Shown one piece after another: positions 47,605 through 60,644 of a stretch of DNA of 64,000 bases. The stretch covers positions 27,948,361-28,012,360 of the forward strand of contig JAAONU010000003.1 in assembly GCA_012932295.1 (NCBI GenBank), in the 5' to 3' direction. Under the pieces are notes generated by a model. That model searched no databases. It saw nothing but the letters and a program-made list of their open reading frames with translations, and was not told where the DNA came from. Origin of the DNA: Cyclina sinensis (Eukaryota > Mollusca > Bivalvia > Venerida > Veneridae). Within the stretch, counting starts at the first letter, position 1. Every line of letters starts with the position of its first letter. The position numbers and the translations under genes were made by a program.

Positions 47605-49430
47605 AAGCTACAGCTTATGGAAAACATGATAAATGCTGACCAGTCAGATATTATCTTTTACTGATATCTGGTTTTTACACTTGTAGACAGTATTTCAGAT
47701 TTGTTCTGTGATATATGTGTCATTTATTCAACTCTCTCCGTGATATAAATCGTTTGCTAATTTGCCAAAGAACTTTCACAATAGGTTAAGAAATGTAACC
47801 CAAATACGTGCTAGAATAGTTATTTAGTTAGAGTTGTCTATCTTTGCAGTATAATACAGTCCAACTAGTCCAGCCAATAGTTTGAGATCTTGACTTTTCA
47901 TGTTCACAAGGACCCCGTAGGAAATAAGTTGAATAACGTAATGGGTTATCCTGCGTTATATACATGTCTCAAAATTCTTGTACTTAATTGTCAAACCAAA
48001 ATGTGTGATACTTTTAAGTTTATATTTGTAATAATGAGCATAGCAGAAACTTGTGACACTTGTATTTGTGACTAAAAATTGATGCTTTGAAGTTGTAATT
48101 TTGTGATATTTCAGTCTGTGATATTTGTTGTAATTATGACATATACATTCACAAATGAATCTATCTATCTGTAAGGTCGATTAACGCTTTATGATGAAAA
48201 CAGGATGGTTTACAGATAGAAAAAGAAAAACTAATAATGCACCTGACGAAGTCAATGAAAAGCAAACCATGCGTGGTCCAAATGAAAGAAACAGAAATGC
48301 TTAGGTTCAGAAAGCGGTCGGCAGAATATGTTTTTCTACTAGCTAAACTATCAAACATCTTGTTTAAAGCGTCCATCGTTTTTTGCAGAAGTTATCTAGA
48401 TGTTACAAAATTACTGTTTTTCGTGTTCCAATGATTTGTTTAGATCACTAATTGCATATTAAATATGCAAATGTTAATGATTGTTATACTCTTTTTTTTA
48501 TTTACACATTTGGTTTTGACCGTTTTTTAAGCGATCTGTGAAAGTTTTAGTTTTAATTTACGTAGTAATTTAATCACGAAGGCCGTATATTCGGCGGTAA
48601 ATTACGAAAACTTTTAAATCTACATATGTATAAGGGGGGAAAAGTATGTGCACCACTTACCATGTCATTTTTACAGTTGTTCCCCCTGTCTGGCTTTTCC
48701 GTTAAACCTGCTTTTCATTTCCCACGTGAAAGTGAAAAAAAACAAGGTCACTTTTATGGATAATAATTTATGTTTCAGCAAATGTCTATTATTTTATCAT
48801 AGATGAGCATCAAGAACATGACAATTTGTCACTCATAAACATATTTCAAAGTATTATCAAAAATGACAATCACAAACAGATGGGAGCAAAAAGGAACAGC
48901 CGAAACTAGTTTGCAATGGCGACATCTTTATTCATCGTGATATAATGTGTATGATATAGTACGATTTATTTCCTCATTGTTTATCGTCGTCAAATTGCAG
49001 AAAGTGTTAGAATCTTAATTGGAATACTTGATATCAACTATTGTTTTTTTTTAGCAGTTTATTGATGAAATTCAAGTTCTTTTTCTGGAATATTTTTTAA
49101 AACCCATAAAGAAGAACATCACCAACAACAATTACAACATAAGCTTCAGAAAATGTAAACAAAGTCGTATATGATATTTATTGATTCAAAGGTAAGCTGT
49201 AGATAAATGTTAGTTGAAACTTTAGAAATGACAAAGTGGCAAGTGCCCTCGAATTTGACAAATCTGAAGTCAATCATCCTAAAGCATCATGAACGAAGGG
49301 GAGGCAAAGTTGAATGCAGAAACACGTATGAACAGGTAGGCAGTAATTTGAATTATTGGTGGTACGTAAGGCAGATAGCATACGGGTCAATATATGTAAG
49401 CTGTAGTCTTTGTTGTTTGGCAGTAGAGAT
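47605..49430. other. Intergenic stretch, no supported gene
   Basis: The left part may be LINE 3' sequence. An open frame at 49207-49488 has a donor-like CAGGTAGGCAGT but no recognisable protein. Confidence 0.3.
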
Positions 49431-49439
49431 AAAAGGTAA

Positions 49440-49995
49440 TGAGGACAGACTGGAGGGCAGTTTGCGACACATTGTATCTATCTGGTGAACATTTTTGAAT
49501 GTTTACAAGTTACTTCAAAATCCTTTGAAGTTCAAGTGAATTTACAGAAGAAACGAGAAAATAACGTCTGATATCCTATATTATCATATTCTACATTATC
49601 GTAGAAAATGGAAACCGGAATACGAGTCCTGTTTGCGACACGTCGTCTCAATGTGGTGTGCAATTGTGGCAAGTGATATTACAATTTTGTTAAAATGGCA
49701 GAGTTAGAGAACAGACACGAATTGTTACTTTAACTAACATTGTCGGTAGCGGTCCAGAGACCAATAGATTGAGACAAACTGACCTATCTGATGAATATTT
49801 GTGCTGTTATAGTTATTGCTGATCTTGACTTTGACCTAAAAACCCGAGGTTTTTTTTCGCCACGTCGTCTCAATATTATGAACATTTGTAAAATTTGAAA
49901 AAAATGGCAGAGATACAGGACAGTCACCGACTGTACGCAGTACGACAGACGGGCGGACGGTGAGATTACTATATGGCTGCCGTCGGGCATAAAAC
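49440..49995. repeat. Repeat element with ~222-bp internal period and ACGGGCGGACGG tail
   Basis: CACGTCGTCTCAAT occurs at 49639 and 49861, and GTTTGCGACAC occurs at ~49459 and ~49630. The AAAATGGCAGAG block also recurs. It ends GACAGACGGGCGGACGGTGA then GGCTGCCGTCGGGCATAAA, a GGACGG plus GGGCATA end as in the other elements. Confidence 0.7.
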
Positions 49996-49999
49996 AAAT

Positions 50000-51360
50000 C
50001 GGAGTTACGAGCAAGACGGATCGATATAACCGATTTATATTCGGTGATCGAGATTTCAATTTTTAATTTCTTATCAATGTTTAATTATTAGGTTCCGTGA
50101 TTTGGTTAGATACTCAGAGGAAATGTTCTCGTTCCGCATGTGTGCATACCGTGCCAAACAAAAACTTATTTCCTTCTTAACATATTTATGTGTCATCATA
50201 TATCGTGATAAAGAGCTTTCTTGTGAGTTATTAATAATCGATGGCAAAATACTCTTCTTTGTTTTATATTAAAGCCTGATTGTTTCCAATGTCTTTGACT
50301 GAGTAATGTATGACAAAACTCGTTGAAACAATATGCTATTTTAAGACGAAACTAAAGTGCATATGGTATTAATAAAGAAGCACAAGTGTTTCTCGATGTT
50401 TACTTATTCGATTTCTTTTAGTATGACACTATTTGATCTTTGAAAACTTAAATGATAGCGAAAAGTTTCTCTTTATAAGATGGTATTTTGGTTTTCTTAC
50501 TAGTATTACAGTCTTGATGCTTCGAATAACAGAGCAAATTAAGAAAAGTATATTCTCTCTACTTGGTTGGAGATAAGTGATTTATTGACATTAGAGCAAA
50601 CACACAATACTGCAATACTGATGAATGAAAAATCTGTACTGATAAACCTTGTCCACTGACATGCAGTCGTTATTTGATGGCTCATTTGATGGTATTCATC
50701 ATTATTATGTCAGAAAAAAAGTTCTAACCGACTGCAGAAAAGCCATTCTGGTATATAGATTTACAGCGATCTATGCAATGATAGCTGAATATTCCGTTTG
50801 GCATTTCTGTTGATTTATTGACAATTTGGAGAAATGATTAAGACGTTGTAACCAAACCTATATCCAGAAGACGACTAGAAGTATGTCACTCCTATCGCTC
50901 TCACACTCTTGATAAGTATGAAAGGCAGAAGAGCACATTTGTGCTGCCGCACTCAAATGGCCAAAGTTAGATGTATAACTGCATGTCTTATCTTGGAGAA
51001 ACTTCGTAGTTTTCTGTTATGAAGCTGTTTCTTTTAAAATTGTATAATGTTGCCTCCTCAAGTTTATAATTGTCTTGGGGTTCTGTGTAATTGTAGTCTC
51101 ATCCAGAAGCTGCATTTAAAATACTGAGAAGACAAGTAAGACTACTGCCAAGCAATAAAAGTCCCCTACCGGAAAGGGCATTGCCACTCTAAATAGAACA
51201 AACCAAAATTCAAATATTGACAGTAAGTTAGCTTAAATCAATAGTTTGTTGTTAATGATAGATGTAGATATGTTTTATACAACAGATAATCAAAATATCA
51301 CATGCTTATAAAGTGGGTGTAATGCTATAAATAAAATATTCATATGTAATACAAAAACAT
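50000..51360. other. AT-rich intergenic stretch, no feature seen
   Basis: No coding or repeat signal recognised. Confidence 0.35.
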
Positions 51361-51363
51361 ATC

Positions 51364-51552
51364 TCAAGTTTTCAAGTGGACAGAGATAAGGTGGTGGTCG
51401 GAATAGTACACAGGCACGTTAGTTATGCGACAATTTCCAACTGGGTAGTTAGTAAAGGCAATATCCAGGACAGATCCAAGTTCATGGGTAGACTGCTCAA
51501 CATAGGTACACAATAAAATGATGTGTATAATGATCTCCATGTTACCATCCAT
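51364..51552 (-). pseudogene. LINE endonuclease (EEP-type) C-terminal fragment
   Basis: The minus-strand peptide STHELGSVLDIAFTNYP, then NVPVYYSDHHLISVHL, matches the end of the APE-like endonuclease domain of LINEs (TH..G..LDL..TN and SDH..I/V motifs; the His of SDH is catalytic). Only this fragment is visible. It is on the opposite strand to the 45.9-47.6 kb RT and so comes from a separate insertion. Confidence 0.75.
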
Positions 51553-52129
51553 TCATGTTTCAAGTTTCATAAACCTATTCCAAGTACTTTTTTAATTATC
51601 ACAGGATCCAAATGCATCAATAGGTTCCAGAAATATTCAAGGAAATGTGGCTGTTTTGGAAACTTGTTGTTAAAAAGGAAGATAACTTTGTGAAATCAAA
51701 GGTAAGAGTTATTGGACATCACTTGTGTTCGGAAAAAGTTGTTGTTTTTTTTACAAAGAATCTTGATGACGAATTACAAATTTTCACATAAATAACTGAA
51801 CAGTGTCCCATTAGGTTTAGTTTTTCTAACTGCACATGGTAATACAAAATTTTGCAGCTTATATGGACGTTTTGGAGGATATGTCCCCCCGTTTTGGATA
51901 TTCAAATTAAAATGAAATGTAGTAATTCTCATATAGGATCAGATCAAAATGTCGATACCTTCACACTTGTGGAGTGATAAACATCTTATTTTGGAAAAAA
52001 AATTGTCTGCACTTATTCTTGCCATCATTGTAAATGACTGGTATGTATTTTTTCTGTATCTGTCGAATTTCTGTAAAGCTATCAAGTTTTTTTTTTGTTT
52101 TAGTATAAAATGTTTTGACATATTTAACA

Positions 52130-52428
52130 CATAAATGTATGCTTCTTTCCGTCATGAAATATGTAGAAAAGAATTTGATTTTAACAGGATTCTAGCCTAT
52201 GCCCTTCAGGTCAATTAAATTCTATGCACTGACCTAGATCACTGAGCCACTACAGAATGTTCTTTACTTACGTCAAAATTAACAAAATAAACAAAGTACC
52301 TACCCCGTGATTAACGAGGTAAATTTTTACCGATATAAGTGTTAAAAGCTTTATAATATGATGTGTTTCTGTATCTAAAACTAAGAATTTAACATTTTCT
52401 TTTCTTATGCATCGACTCATTCGCTTTA
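52130..52428. mobile_element. Diverged second copy of the tRNA-like TIR element
   Basis: It matches 37700-38048 in block order: TATGCTTCT...CATGAAA, AACAGGATTCTAGCC (degraded B-box), GACCTAGATCACTGAGCCAC (A-box side), TTTTTACCGATA.AAGTGT, TGTTTCTGTATC.AAA and a terminal CGACTCATTCGCTT. The left terminus is not recognisable. Confidence 0.75.
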
Positions 52429-52434
52429 ACTGTT

Positions 52435-55400
52435 ACGTTTATGGAAGAAAAAGACTGAGATATTTTCGATCCCAGTTAAATATAGAGTTTGTGGTTAAAA
52501 ATAGAGACTAAGATATCTTCGAAAACTTGAAAGCTAGGCACTGATTGGCTAATTGAAAGGTTATGAGAAGGTGACCCTCTATTAGTGACGTTCAGTCCTA
52601 ATAGCAGAGCGTTATTTAGGAGCTGATTTTAATCAGATTGTAAAAATTTTAAAATGTGAAAATAAAAAGATCAGTGGAAGAATCGGTAAACGGTGAAATA
52701 GTCTTAGATCAGGCATTTAAGCTGAACTATTGCATTGAAATGCCTGATTCGTAACGGTTTAAGAACACGAAATGCTAACGAGCCAAATATTTTAACGAAA
52801 TGACCAAAACAGTCTTTATATGGGTTTTACCTCTGAAAGAATCAATATTCAATAAAGAGGCCATGTTAGCTTTGTAGAGGTCTTGAAAACCACTGATTTC
52901 ACTTTAAATTAATGGTCACACAATCAGATAGCAAAAATGCTTATTTTAAGCTAGTCCTTCAGATAAAACTCTCATGTCCATACGTTCATTATGCTAATGA
53001 CTTCTTGAAAGCATATTATAATTGACATTTTGATAACATATAATTCTTCTAATATGACCTTATTTCAATGCTGTTATAGTTTTTGTCATCGACCACATTT
53101 TAACTACTAACAGCGAATCTAGACAGCGAATCTCGACGGACGCAAAGCCAAACATGTAGGAATGAACGGTGAAAGAGTGCACAACAGTTGTACAACATAA
53201 ATCCCTGAAGGATTCAATAGCAGAAGAAGAAACGGTAAAACATTATTGACATACACTCGGTATTCTTCCTTGTAGTCAGCATTTCGATATTCCTTAAATT
53301 TGTGAAGTAATGACAAAAATAGATCTCTGTGTGTATTAATTTTAGACATAGCGTAGGCCTAACTTTCAGACAAACTGGAGATTCATTCACGTCGATATCT
53401 TTCAAAGTGATAATTAGAAACAACGTCTATAAAAATGCAAATTAAATGTCAGTCATGGGAATATCTGTTTATGTTTCTTGCTTTTTAGAAGAAATTCAAT
53501 TACTAATTTCTATACCTGATGATATATCTTTTGTGGTTATTGATTGCTTTAATATCACAGGAATTAATACAATGTTTCGCCGTTTTATATAAAAAATCTT
53601 AGTCTGTTTTGCTTTTGTTGCATGACTTTTGCTCTGAGAAATGATTTTCATAGTGTATGTTAAATATTACATCAATTACAGATTTACTGCTTTTTACAAT
53701 ACTTGTGGACAATGATGGGTTCGGGCACAACAATAGCAAAGAAATAGGCGGCAAAGTTCCTTCCGAGACACCCATTTCTTTCAACAATTTCGTATAACTA
53801 CATTATGTTAGGGTTGCATGAAATACATTCTCTACAATGCTCTGATTTTTCATTTTAATAATAACTTAATGGTTAATTTAGACGAAATAAATGTCAATGT
53901 TGAAAAACAAAACTGTTACTGTTTTTAACTGATTTATCTTTTGTTGTCATACTATTGTTGATAGAACACTCAGATTTAACAACAGACTCACAAAGTGAAA
54001 CTGCTACCTGCTACCCAGTCACCGGAGTTGTAACATATGGCGATAGGTTTGCGGCTGTTACCCCGGCTTACCGACACTAAGGAAGTAAAATATCCCAAAA
54101 CAAGACGTAAGCTTGCAGCCGTAGCTCGAAGCCAAAATATTACGATAACTAGGTGGAACTTGTATAAGTTTTTAAGTCTAAATTTTTTTAAAGTAAGTTA
54201 TAAAAATTACAAAAAATTAACATTATTTCCGAAGTAGTTTCTGAAAGGGAGGAATCTGTAAATGTTGTAATAGGAGAATCAATTTTAAGAGCTGCATTCC
54301 ATATAAATATTCTGATTTCAAGCTAAAAATCTAACAGAACTCTCTACAAGTTAAGAGTTTATCTAAACCAAGCGTAGAAGCAATGATTAATATTGTAATA
54401 CATAAGGTACCAAGTAAGTTGCCATTATATTCATATGTGTCATATAAATGTTCATTCAACTCATAGGACGAGAAATAAACTTAATTTCGTGGTCTTTTAC
54501 AATTAGAAATGTCTGCTCGTTGAAAAGTTTTGCACTGCAATAGAATTTTTTTCTCTTGTCTGTCAGAAATCATGCGCATCTGTAACTTCTAAAATTAAAA
54601 GAAGCAAACTGCAATTACCTCTTGAGGCCAGCAGAAGAACTTTTGTTAACCCTGTGACTCAATTAGCTAAACTTTCCGATGCCATATTTCAGTGGAGCAG
54701 AACGTTACCCTGACAATGCATCAGAAAATGTAAAACGGCAGACAATTTGTATTAATGTCTGTTCAGGAAGGCCATTAGGTTAAATAGTTTCGTTGTAATT
54801 TTTACAGCCGCATTTACCTTACCATTAAATGGAACAATAGAAATAAGTTTGTCTGTCTGTCATTTCCTTGTCATAATTTTAGACGGAGAATACAAATTAA
54901 AAGTTCACTACCGAGATTGTTTCTAGATGCAATTCGTCTCTTCATTGCTTTTGCTGTTTTTTGTGATAGGTTCCGCCGATTGTTCTTGTTGTTCCGTTAA
55001 AAAATCAATATCTGAAATAATCATAATATTGTGAAGTTGAAGTATCATATTTTATAAGCTAGTTTCTACTTAGTTGAGACGTTTCTGTGCTGCAAAACGG
55101 CATTTAGAATTTTAATTGCTACTTGTTAACAATTATAGCAAGAATGTATGACACAAAAACATATTTGGTCGCTTTAATAATGTTATCTAAATACTAAACT
55201 ATGAATAATTTCGTGAAATATTTCCAATGTCAAACTAATGGCAGAATGTTATTTAAAGAAATTGAACACTGACAACATTTAAGATATTCAGTTCATATTT
55301 TAGAACAATAGTTTATTTTTGTCTTTGTATTCAGGATTCAGCCTGGGTGTTTTGTTCACTTTCTGTTTTCTAGATTTCCTTTTCAAGAATATCGTTATCT

Positions 55401-57840
55401 CAACATGTTCATTATTGTCAAGAACGCTTTTTACAAAAGTGCGAATGACAATACCACAGCAATAAACGCCTACTAAAAGCCAATTAGGTAAATATTGCGT
55501 TACAGAGAATTACTGACGTTTTTATTTCTATAACAGCCTATTTAAATCTTAGGTAACTGACTGTTATCATGAGAGCTTTTCTCTTAATAAAACTCGATTA
55601 TTTCATTTTCAATGCGAATATGAGGTTCAAGTAATTAGGGAAGAGAAACTTTCCACTTACTACTAATCACAGAGCAGTTTAAAAGACGATGCACTTCTTT
55701 AGCATTGCACTGATTTTCTGAAGTTCGTTGGCTACATAAAATAAAAAAATCATGATTCTTATAGAATATTACACACCGGTCAAACGAACAAATTTATCTA
55801 GTTAAGCGAGTCATTGATTTCGAAAGCTTTTTTAGTTTAGATGTGCAGGTAATATTTGCTTTCTGAAATCAAGGTTGTGTTATAGTGAGGTCATTCGTTA
55901 CTTATACAATAGACAAGTGACAGAAAATACGTAGCAGATAATGCAAAAAATGATATAATATTCTTTTTTAGAAAGAAAGTACTATATTTGTCATGGCAAT
56001 ATCATAACCGTAAGTAATTAAAACAATCGCCTTTTCTTAACATTAGATCAACTAATCTGTTAGCTGATCGGCTAAGCATGCAACGAGAAACATGAGACCA
56101 CATCTAGTAGATAGTATACGGCTATGCTTAACTTTATTTTTCAAAATTGTTTTCCGACAAATGCTTATCTATATTCAAGAAAAAACGAATGATTATCATG
56201 ATATAATCTGTATACGGCATGCATTGAAATTGCACGTCTAACGACATTTTGGGAAAATCAGCTGTTCACCCTTACATACTACTGCGCAGACTAAAACACG
56301 AATACCTCTCCAGAAAATCTATCAGTCTGAGAGATAATGTATTCTGTGAAAGAAAAGTTTAAAATTTATTTAGGGATATCTTAGTAAATTTTAATCCATT
56401 ATGTGTTATTTTTTTGGTTTCCTACTAGAAGAAGCAAGAATATGCATCGCAGAATAAAACTCCCAATTTATGTACCTTTTGCATACGTACTAAAGTATAT
56501 GTGCAGTCGAATTTCTTACAACCTAAAGTCCTTCTATAATAAAGCATTGTAAAAATTAGTTTTAGCTATCTGTCATGCACTCATGCACGTGGTAAAACGA
56601 CGTTAGCTTTGTGTCCCTAAAATTAATAGGAATAAATTATTTGACAGAAATAAATTCAAAATATAAAACTTAAGTTAAAAAAAAATAGTTGTGAAATATT
56701 TTCTATTCCATTCAATGATTCTCGGACCCTAAAATTCTCTAAACAAACATCGAGGCGAATATATATTGAGATACAAAAGAAGAAAGTCAACAGTTACAGT
56801 AAATATCAATAACAAATGTTTGCACACGGTAGGTGGTTGAAATTTGAAGAATGCTCATTGTGCCATGAGGTTTAAACAGTCTTAATATATAATTTTAGCT
56901 ATTTTACTGTTTGTCAGACTTTATCTTATGTATTGTCGTCTAAAGATACCCACAACTTCCGGGACTAAAGTTCTGAACATTATTATCTTCGGAAGCGGCC
57001 ATATAAATGAATCAGCCACGTGCGTTGTTATATTTTCCAATGAATAATGGACCAAAGTATAATTTCTTTTTATGATAAGTGTGGAGTGCAGACAGTGATT
57101 CGTGTTCAGGTAAAAGTTATCCCAAAATCATCTGGTACGTACATATTTAGACGTCTGACTCCCAACATATCATGAGTAAAATACATGATATAAAATACAG
57201 GTTCTGTGCCTGCAATTAACACATGTATATAAGTACTCATATAGTTGCCGGTTTTTCAGCTTGTCATGAAATCTTATAAGTGAAAGATTTCTGTGAAGTT
57301 TAAAAATAAAATCGAATATTTTAAATACGTGTTGAATAAATGCAATGAAATATGTGTATATTTTTTCATCAGGTTGTACAATGTAAGTTTTTATATTGAT
57401 GCAGCGTTACGAAACTTAAATTTTATTCACCATAAAATTGTTTTAAACGTGTATTTTAAACGTCTAATTTTAAAATGTACCTCATTAGAACCAATGCATG
57501 TAAGTTTTTTAACTACAGACGATCACCTCCTTTTCATTCTGATTTATTGAATAACACCTTTCATTAATAAAAATTTAATTTCTTGGCTGTGCCGGTTTCA
57601 AAAAATATAGAATGAATAAAACTCAAAACAAAATCACGAGTTTCCTATCAATTCTGAAAAAAATTATACTTTTTAATTTTTTATGTTCTTGTTTAATTTT
57701 GATTTGTACAGGTACGAGAGTTTGTGTTTACTTCACGGACGCAATCATAGTTAATACTAAGAAAAGCTGACAAACATCGGTAATTAAACCGTTTCGATAG
57801 GTGTAAAATAAAACTATAAACATTTCTTCGTACGATTCAC
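52435..57840. other. Long AT-rich gene-free stretch
   Basis: I see no supported coding exon or tandem array. A short frame at 54037-54237 (KYPKTRRKLAAVARSQNI) is not recognisable. Other open frames are AT-driven. Confidence 0.35.
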
Positions 57841-57844
57841 TATA

Positions 57845-58096
57845 CTACCTGATGTCACAGGAGGGGTCTTTGATAGCCTTAATTTACTACCTGATGTCAC
57901 AGGAGGGGTCTTTGATAGCCTTACTTTACTACCTGATGTCACAAAAGGAGTCTTTGATAGCCTTACGTTACTACCTAATGTCACAAGAGGAGTCTTTGAT
58001 AGCCTTACGTTACTACCTGATGTCGCAGGAGGAGTCTTTGATAGCCCTACTTTACTACCTGATGTCGCAGGAGGAGTCTTTGATAGCCACATTTTA
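57845..58096. repeat. 42-bp tandem repeat, six copies, open on both strands
   Basis: The unit CTACCTGATGTCACAGGAGG plus GGTCTTTGATAGCCTTAATTTA repeats at 57845, 57887 and every 42 bp to 58096. The plus strand reads MSQEGSLIALIYYL-type and the minus strand SKTPPATSGSKVRL-type 14-residue repeats without stops. Confidence 0.95.
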
Positions 58097-58099
58097 TAC

Positions 58100-58460
58100 G
58101 ATTATGGTTTGTGTCTGTATTTAGTATACGGTACAGAGGTCTCGAAAGATCAGCTCAGAAAATTCTATCATATCCAAATACATACGAATACACAGACTCC
58201 AGGCGCTGCCTTCTCTTTTCTTCACCGTGCAAAAACAATAAATTTAATTGAAGAAAGCAACTGATACTGAATCTATTCCCTTGATTTTCTTTGTTATTAA
58301 CTACAGAATTAGAAATAAATTATCACCGTATACAATCTAATCAAGAAGAGAAAATACGTTAACCTTATAAGAAACCATGACTGGTAGTTAATATTTTTAT
58401 AGACGCTTTAATTGTCACTTAGATATAACTCGATGCCATAAAAACTCATGTATATAAAGT
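58100..58460. other. Spacer between the 42-bp array and the 188-bp satellite
   Basis: No feature recognised. Confidence 0.4.
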
Positions 58461-58461
58461 T

Positions 58462-60095
58462 AGTTCCTTATTCCTTATTCCTTTTTCGAATAAGGAATGA
58501 GGAACCAGTTCCTTATTCCTTTTTCAAATAAGGAATAGGGAACTAGTTCCTGATTCCTTATCCATATCTAAATAAGGAACAGCAGAATAAATATTTATAA
58601 AAAATAAATATTTATGGTTGATCAGCAACACAGGACCACACAGAAAACACGAAAAAAGGAACAGAAGATACAGCAACTGCACGAACATTTTTCTTTATAA
58701 CTCTGCAATAGAATTGCAAAAATCAATAACCAAAATCATTGCATAAAGCATCTAAATATAAATATTTTGAAAAAATATTCAAGTCGAATAAGGAATAAGA
58801 AACCAGTTCCTTATTCCTTATTTTACTCCGAATAAGGACAGAAGAAGATACACAGAGAGAGAACGCAATTGCAATTATTTCTGATAAATCTGCATTAGAA
58901 CTGCAAGAATCAAACATCAAAATCATTTCATAAAGCATCTAAAAAAAAATATTTTGAAAAAATGTTCAAGTCGAATAAGGAATAAGGAACCAGTTCCTTA
59001 TTCCTTATTCAACTCCGAATAAGGAACAGAAGAAGATACGCAAAGAGAGAACGCAGTTGCAATTATTTCTGATAAATCTACATTAGAACTGCAAGAATCA
59101 AACATCAAAATCATTTCATAAAGCATCTAAATAAAAATATTTTGAAAAATGTTCAAATCAAATAAGGAATAAGGAACCAGTTCCTTATTCCTTATTCAAC
59201 TCCGAATAAGGAACAGAAGAAGATATGCAAAGAGAGAACGCAATTGCAATTATTTCTGATAAATGTGCATTAGAACTGCAACATTCAAACATAAAAATCA
59301 TTTCATAAAGCATCTAAATAAAGATATTTTGAAAAAATGTTCAAGTCAAATAAGGAATAGGGAAACAGTTCTTTATTCCTTATTCAACTCCGAATAAGGA
59401 CAGAAGAAGATGCGCAAAAAAAGACACCAGTTGCAATTATTTCTGATAAATCTGCTTTAGAATTGCAGGAATCAAACATCAAAATCATTTCATAAAGCAT
59501 CAAAATAAAAAGTATTTCGAAAAAATGTTCAAGTCGAATAAGGAATAAGGAACCAGTTCCTTATTCCTTATTTGACTCCGAATAAGGAACAGAAGAAGAT
59601 ACGCAAAGAGAGAACGCAATTGCAATTATTTCTGAAAAATCTGCATCAGAACTGCAAGAATCAAACATCAAAATCATTTCTTCAAGCATGTCAATAAAAA
59701 TATTTTTAAAAAATGTTCAAATCAAAAAAGGAATAAGGAACTGGTTCCTTATTCCTTATTCAACACCGAATAAGGAACAGCAGAAGATACGCAAAGAAGG
59801 AACGCAATTGCAATTATTTCTGATAAATCTGCTTTAGAACTGCAAGATTCAAACATCAAACTCATTTCATAAAGCATCTAAATAAAAAGTATTTTGAAAA
59901 AATGTTCAAATCAAATTAGGAATAAGGAACCAGTTCCTTATTCCTCATTCAACTCCGAATAAGGAACAGAAAAAGATACACAGAGATGGAACGCAATTGC
60001 AATTATTTCTGATAGATCTGCTTTAGCACTGCAAGAATCGAACATCAAAACCATTTCATAAAGCATCTAAATAAAAAATATTTCTTAGTATATTT
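58462..60095. repeat. ~188-bp satellite with a palindromic box in every monomer
   Basis: The centre CAGTTCC of the palindrome GGAATAAGGAAC-CA-GTTCCTTATTCC lies at 58804, 58991, 59178, 59366, 59554, 59741 (as CTGGTTCC) and 59931, giving periods of 187-190 bp. The rest of each monomer shares GCAATTGCAATTATTTCTGA, AACATCAAAATCATTTC and a CCGAATAAGGAACAG half-site. The left edge (58462-58575) is a cluster of the same palindromes at short spacing. Confidence 0.95.
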
Positions 60096-60289
60096 TGCTT
60101 GCCGTAGACACAACTTTAAAACTATTAAAGGCATTTTGTTAATTTTGGGCACATAGATAGATGGGAGTGGCAGGAAATGCAGTGTTTAAGAACGATAACA
60201 TTAGCTGCCCCTCATTTTACGCCTGTTTTCTTAGAAAAGTATTATGGTTGATTAGTCAGCAGGGGGCGTCATGAGCGGTGACGTGCAAA

Positions 60290-60640
60290 AACTTTAAATT
60301 AATGTTCTGATCATTCATAAATCGTAAGGCTTAGATATTGATATTTGGTGTTTCGCATTGTCTAGTAGATCTCTACCAAGCTGATTCAAATCATGACTCC
60401 AGGGTCAATATCGGCCCCGCCCTTGAGACTTGTATAGAGTTATTTACGGAAAAAAAATCTTTTTCTCTAAAACCGATTGCAACAGAACTTTGAAATTTGA
60501 TGTGAGACGTCCTCAAGTAGACCTCTACCAAGATTGTTCATATCATGCCCTTTGGGTAAAAATTAGCTGCACCCTAGGGGACACTTGGTTATACATAGCC
60601 TTATAAATGAGAAAGCACAAATCCTAGATTTTTACTATTT
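60290..60640. repeat. Fragment of the element A/C family
   Basis: TAGATATTGATATTTGGTGT, CATTGTCTAGTAGATCTCTACCAAG and TCAAATCATGACTCCAGGGTCA match monomers at 9750-10130 in the same orientation. No terminus seen. Confidence 0.75.
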
Positions 60641-60644
60641 ACTT

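Noticed and set aside
49207..49488. 93-codon open frame with a donor-like CAGGTAGGCAGT
   Set aside because: No recognisable protein motif, and repeat sequence begins near its end.
53990..54240. Short frame KYPKTRRKLAAVARSQNI as a ribosomal or transposase fragment
   Set aside because: Too short and without a distinctive motif; no supporting context.
57293..57550. 85-codon plus-strand frame
   Set aside because: AT-rich, Phe/Ile/Lys/Asn-biased, no ATG at the start and no recognisable domain.
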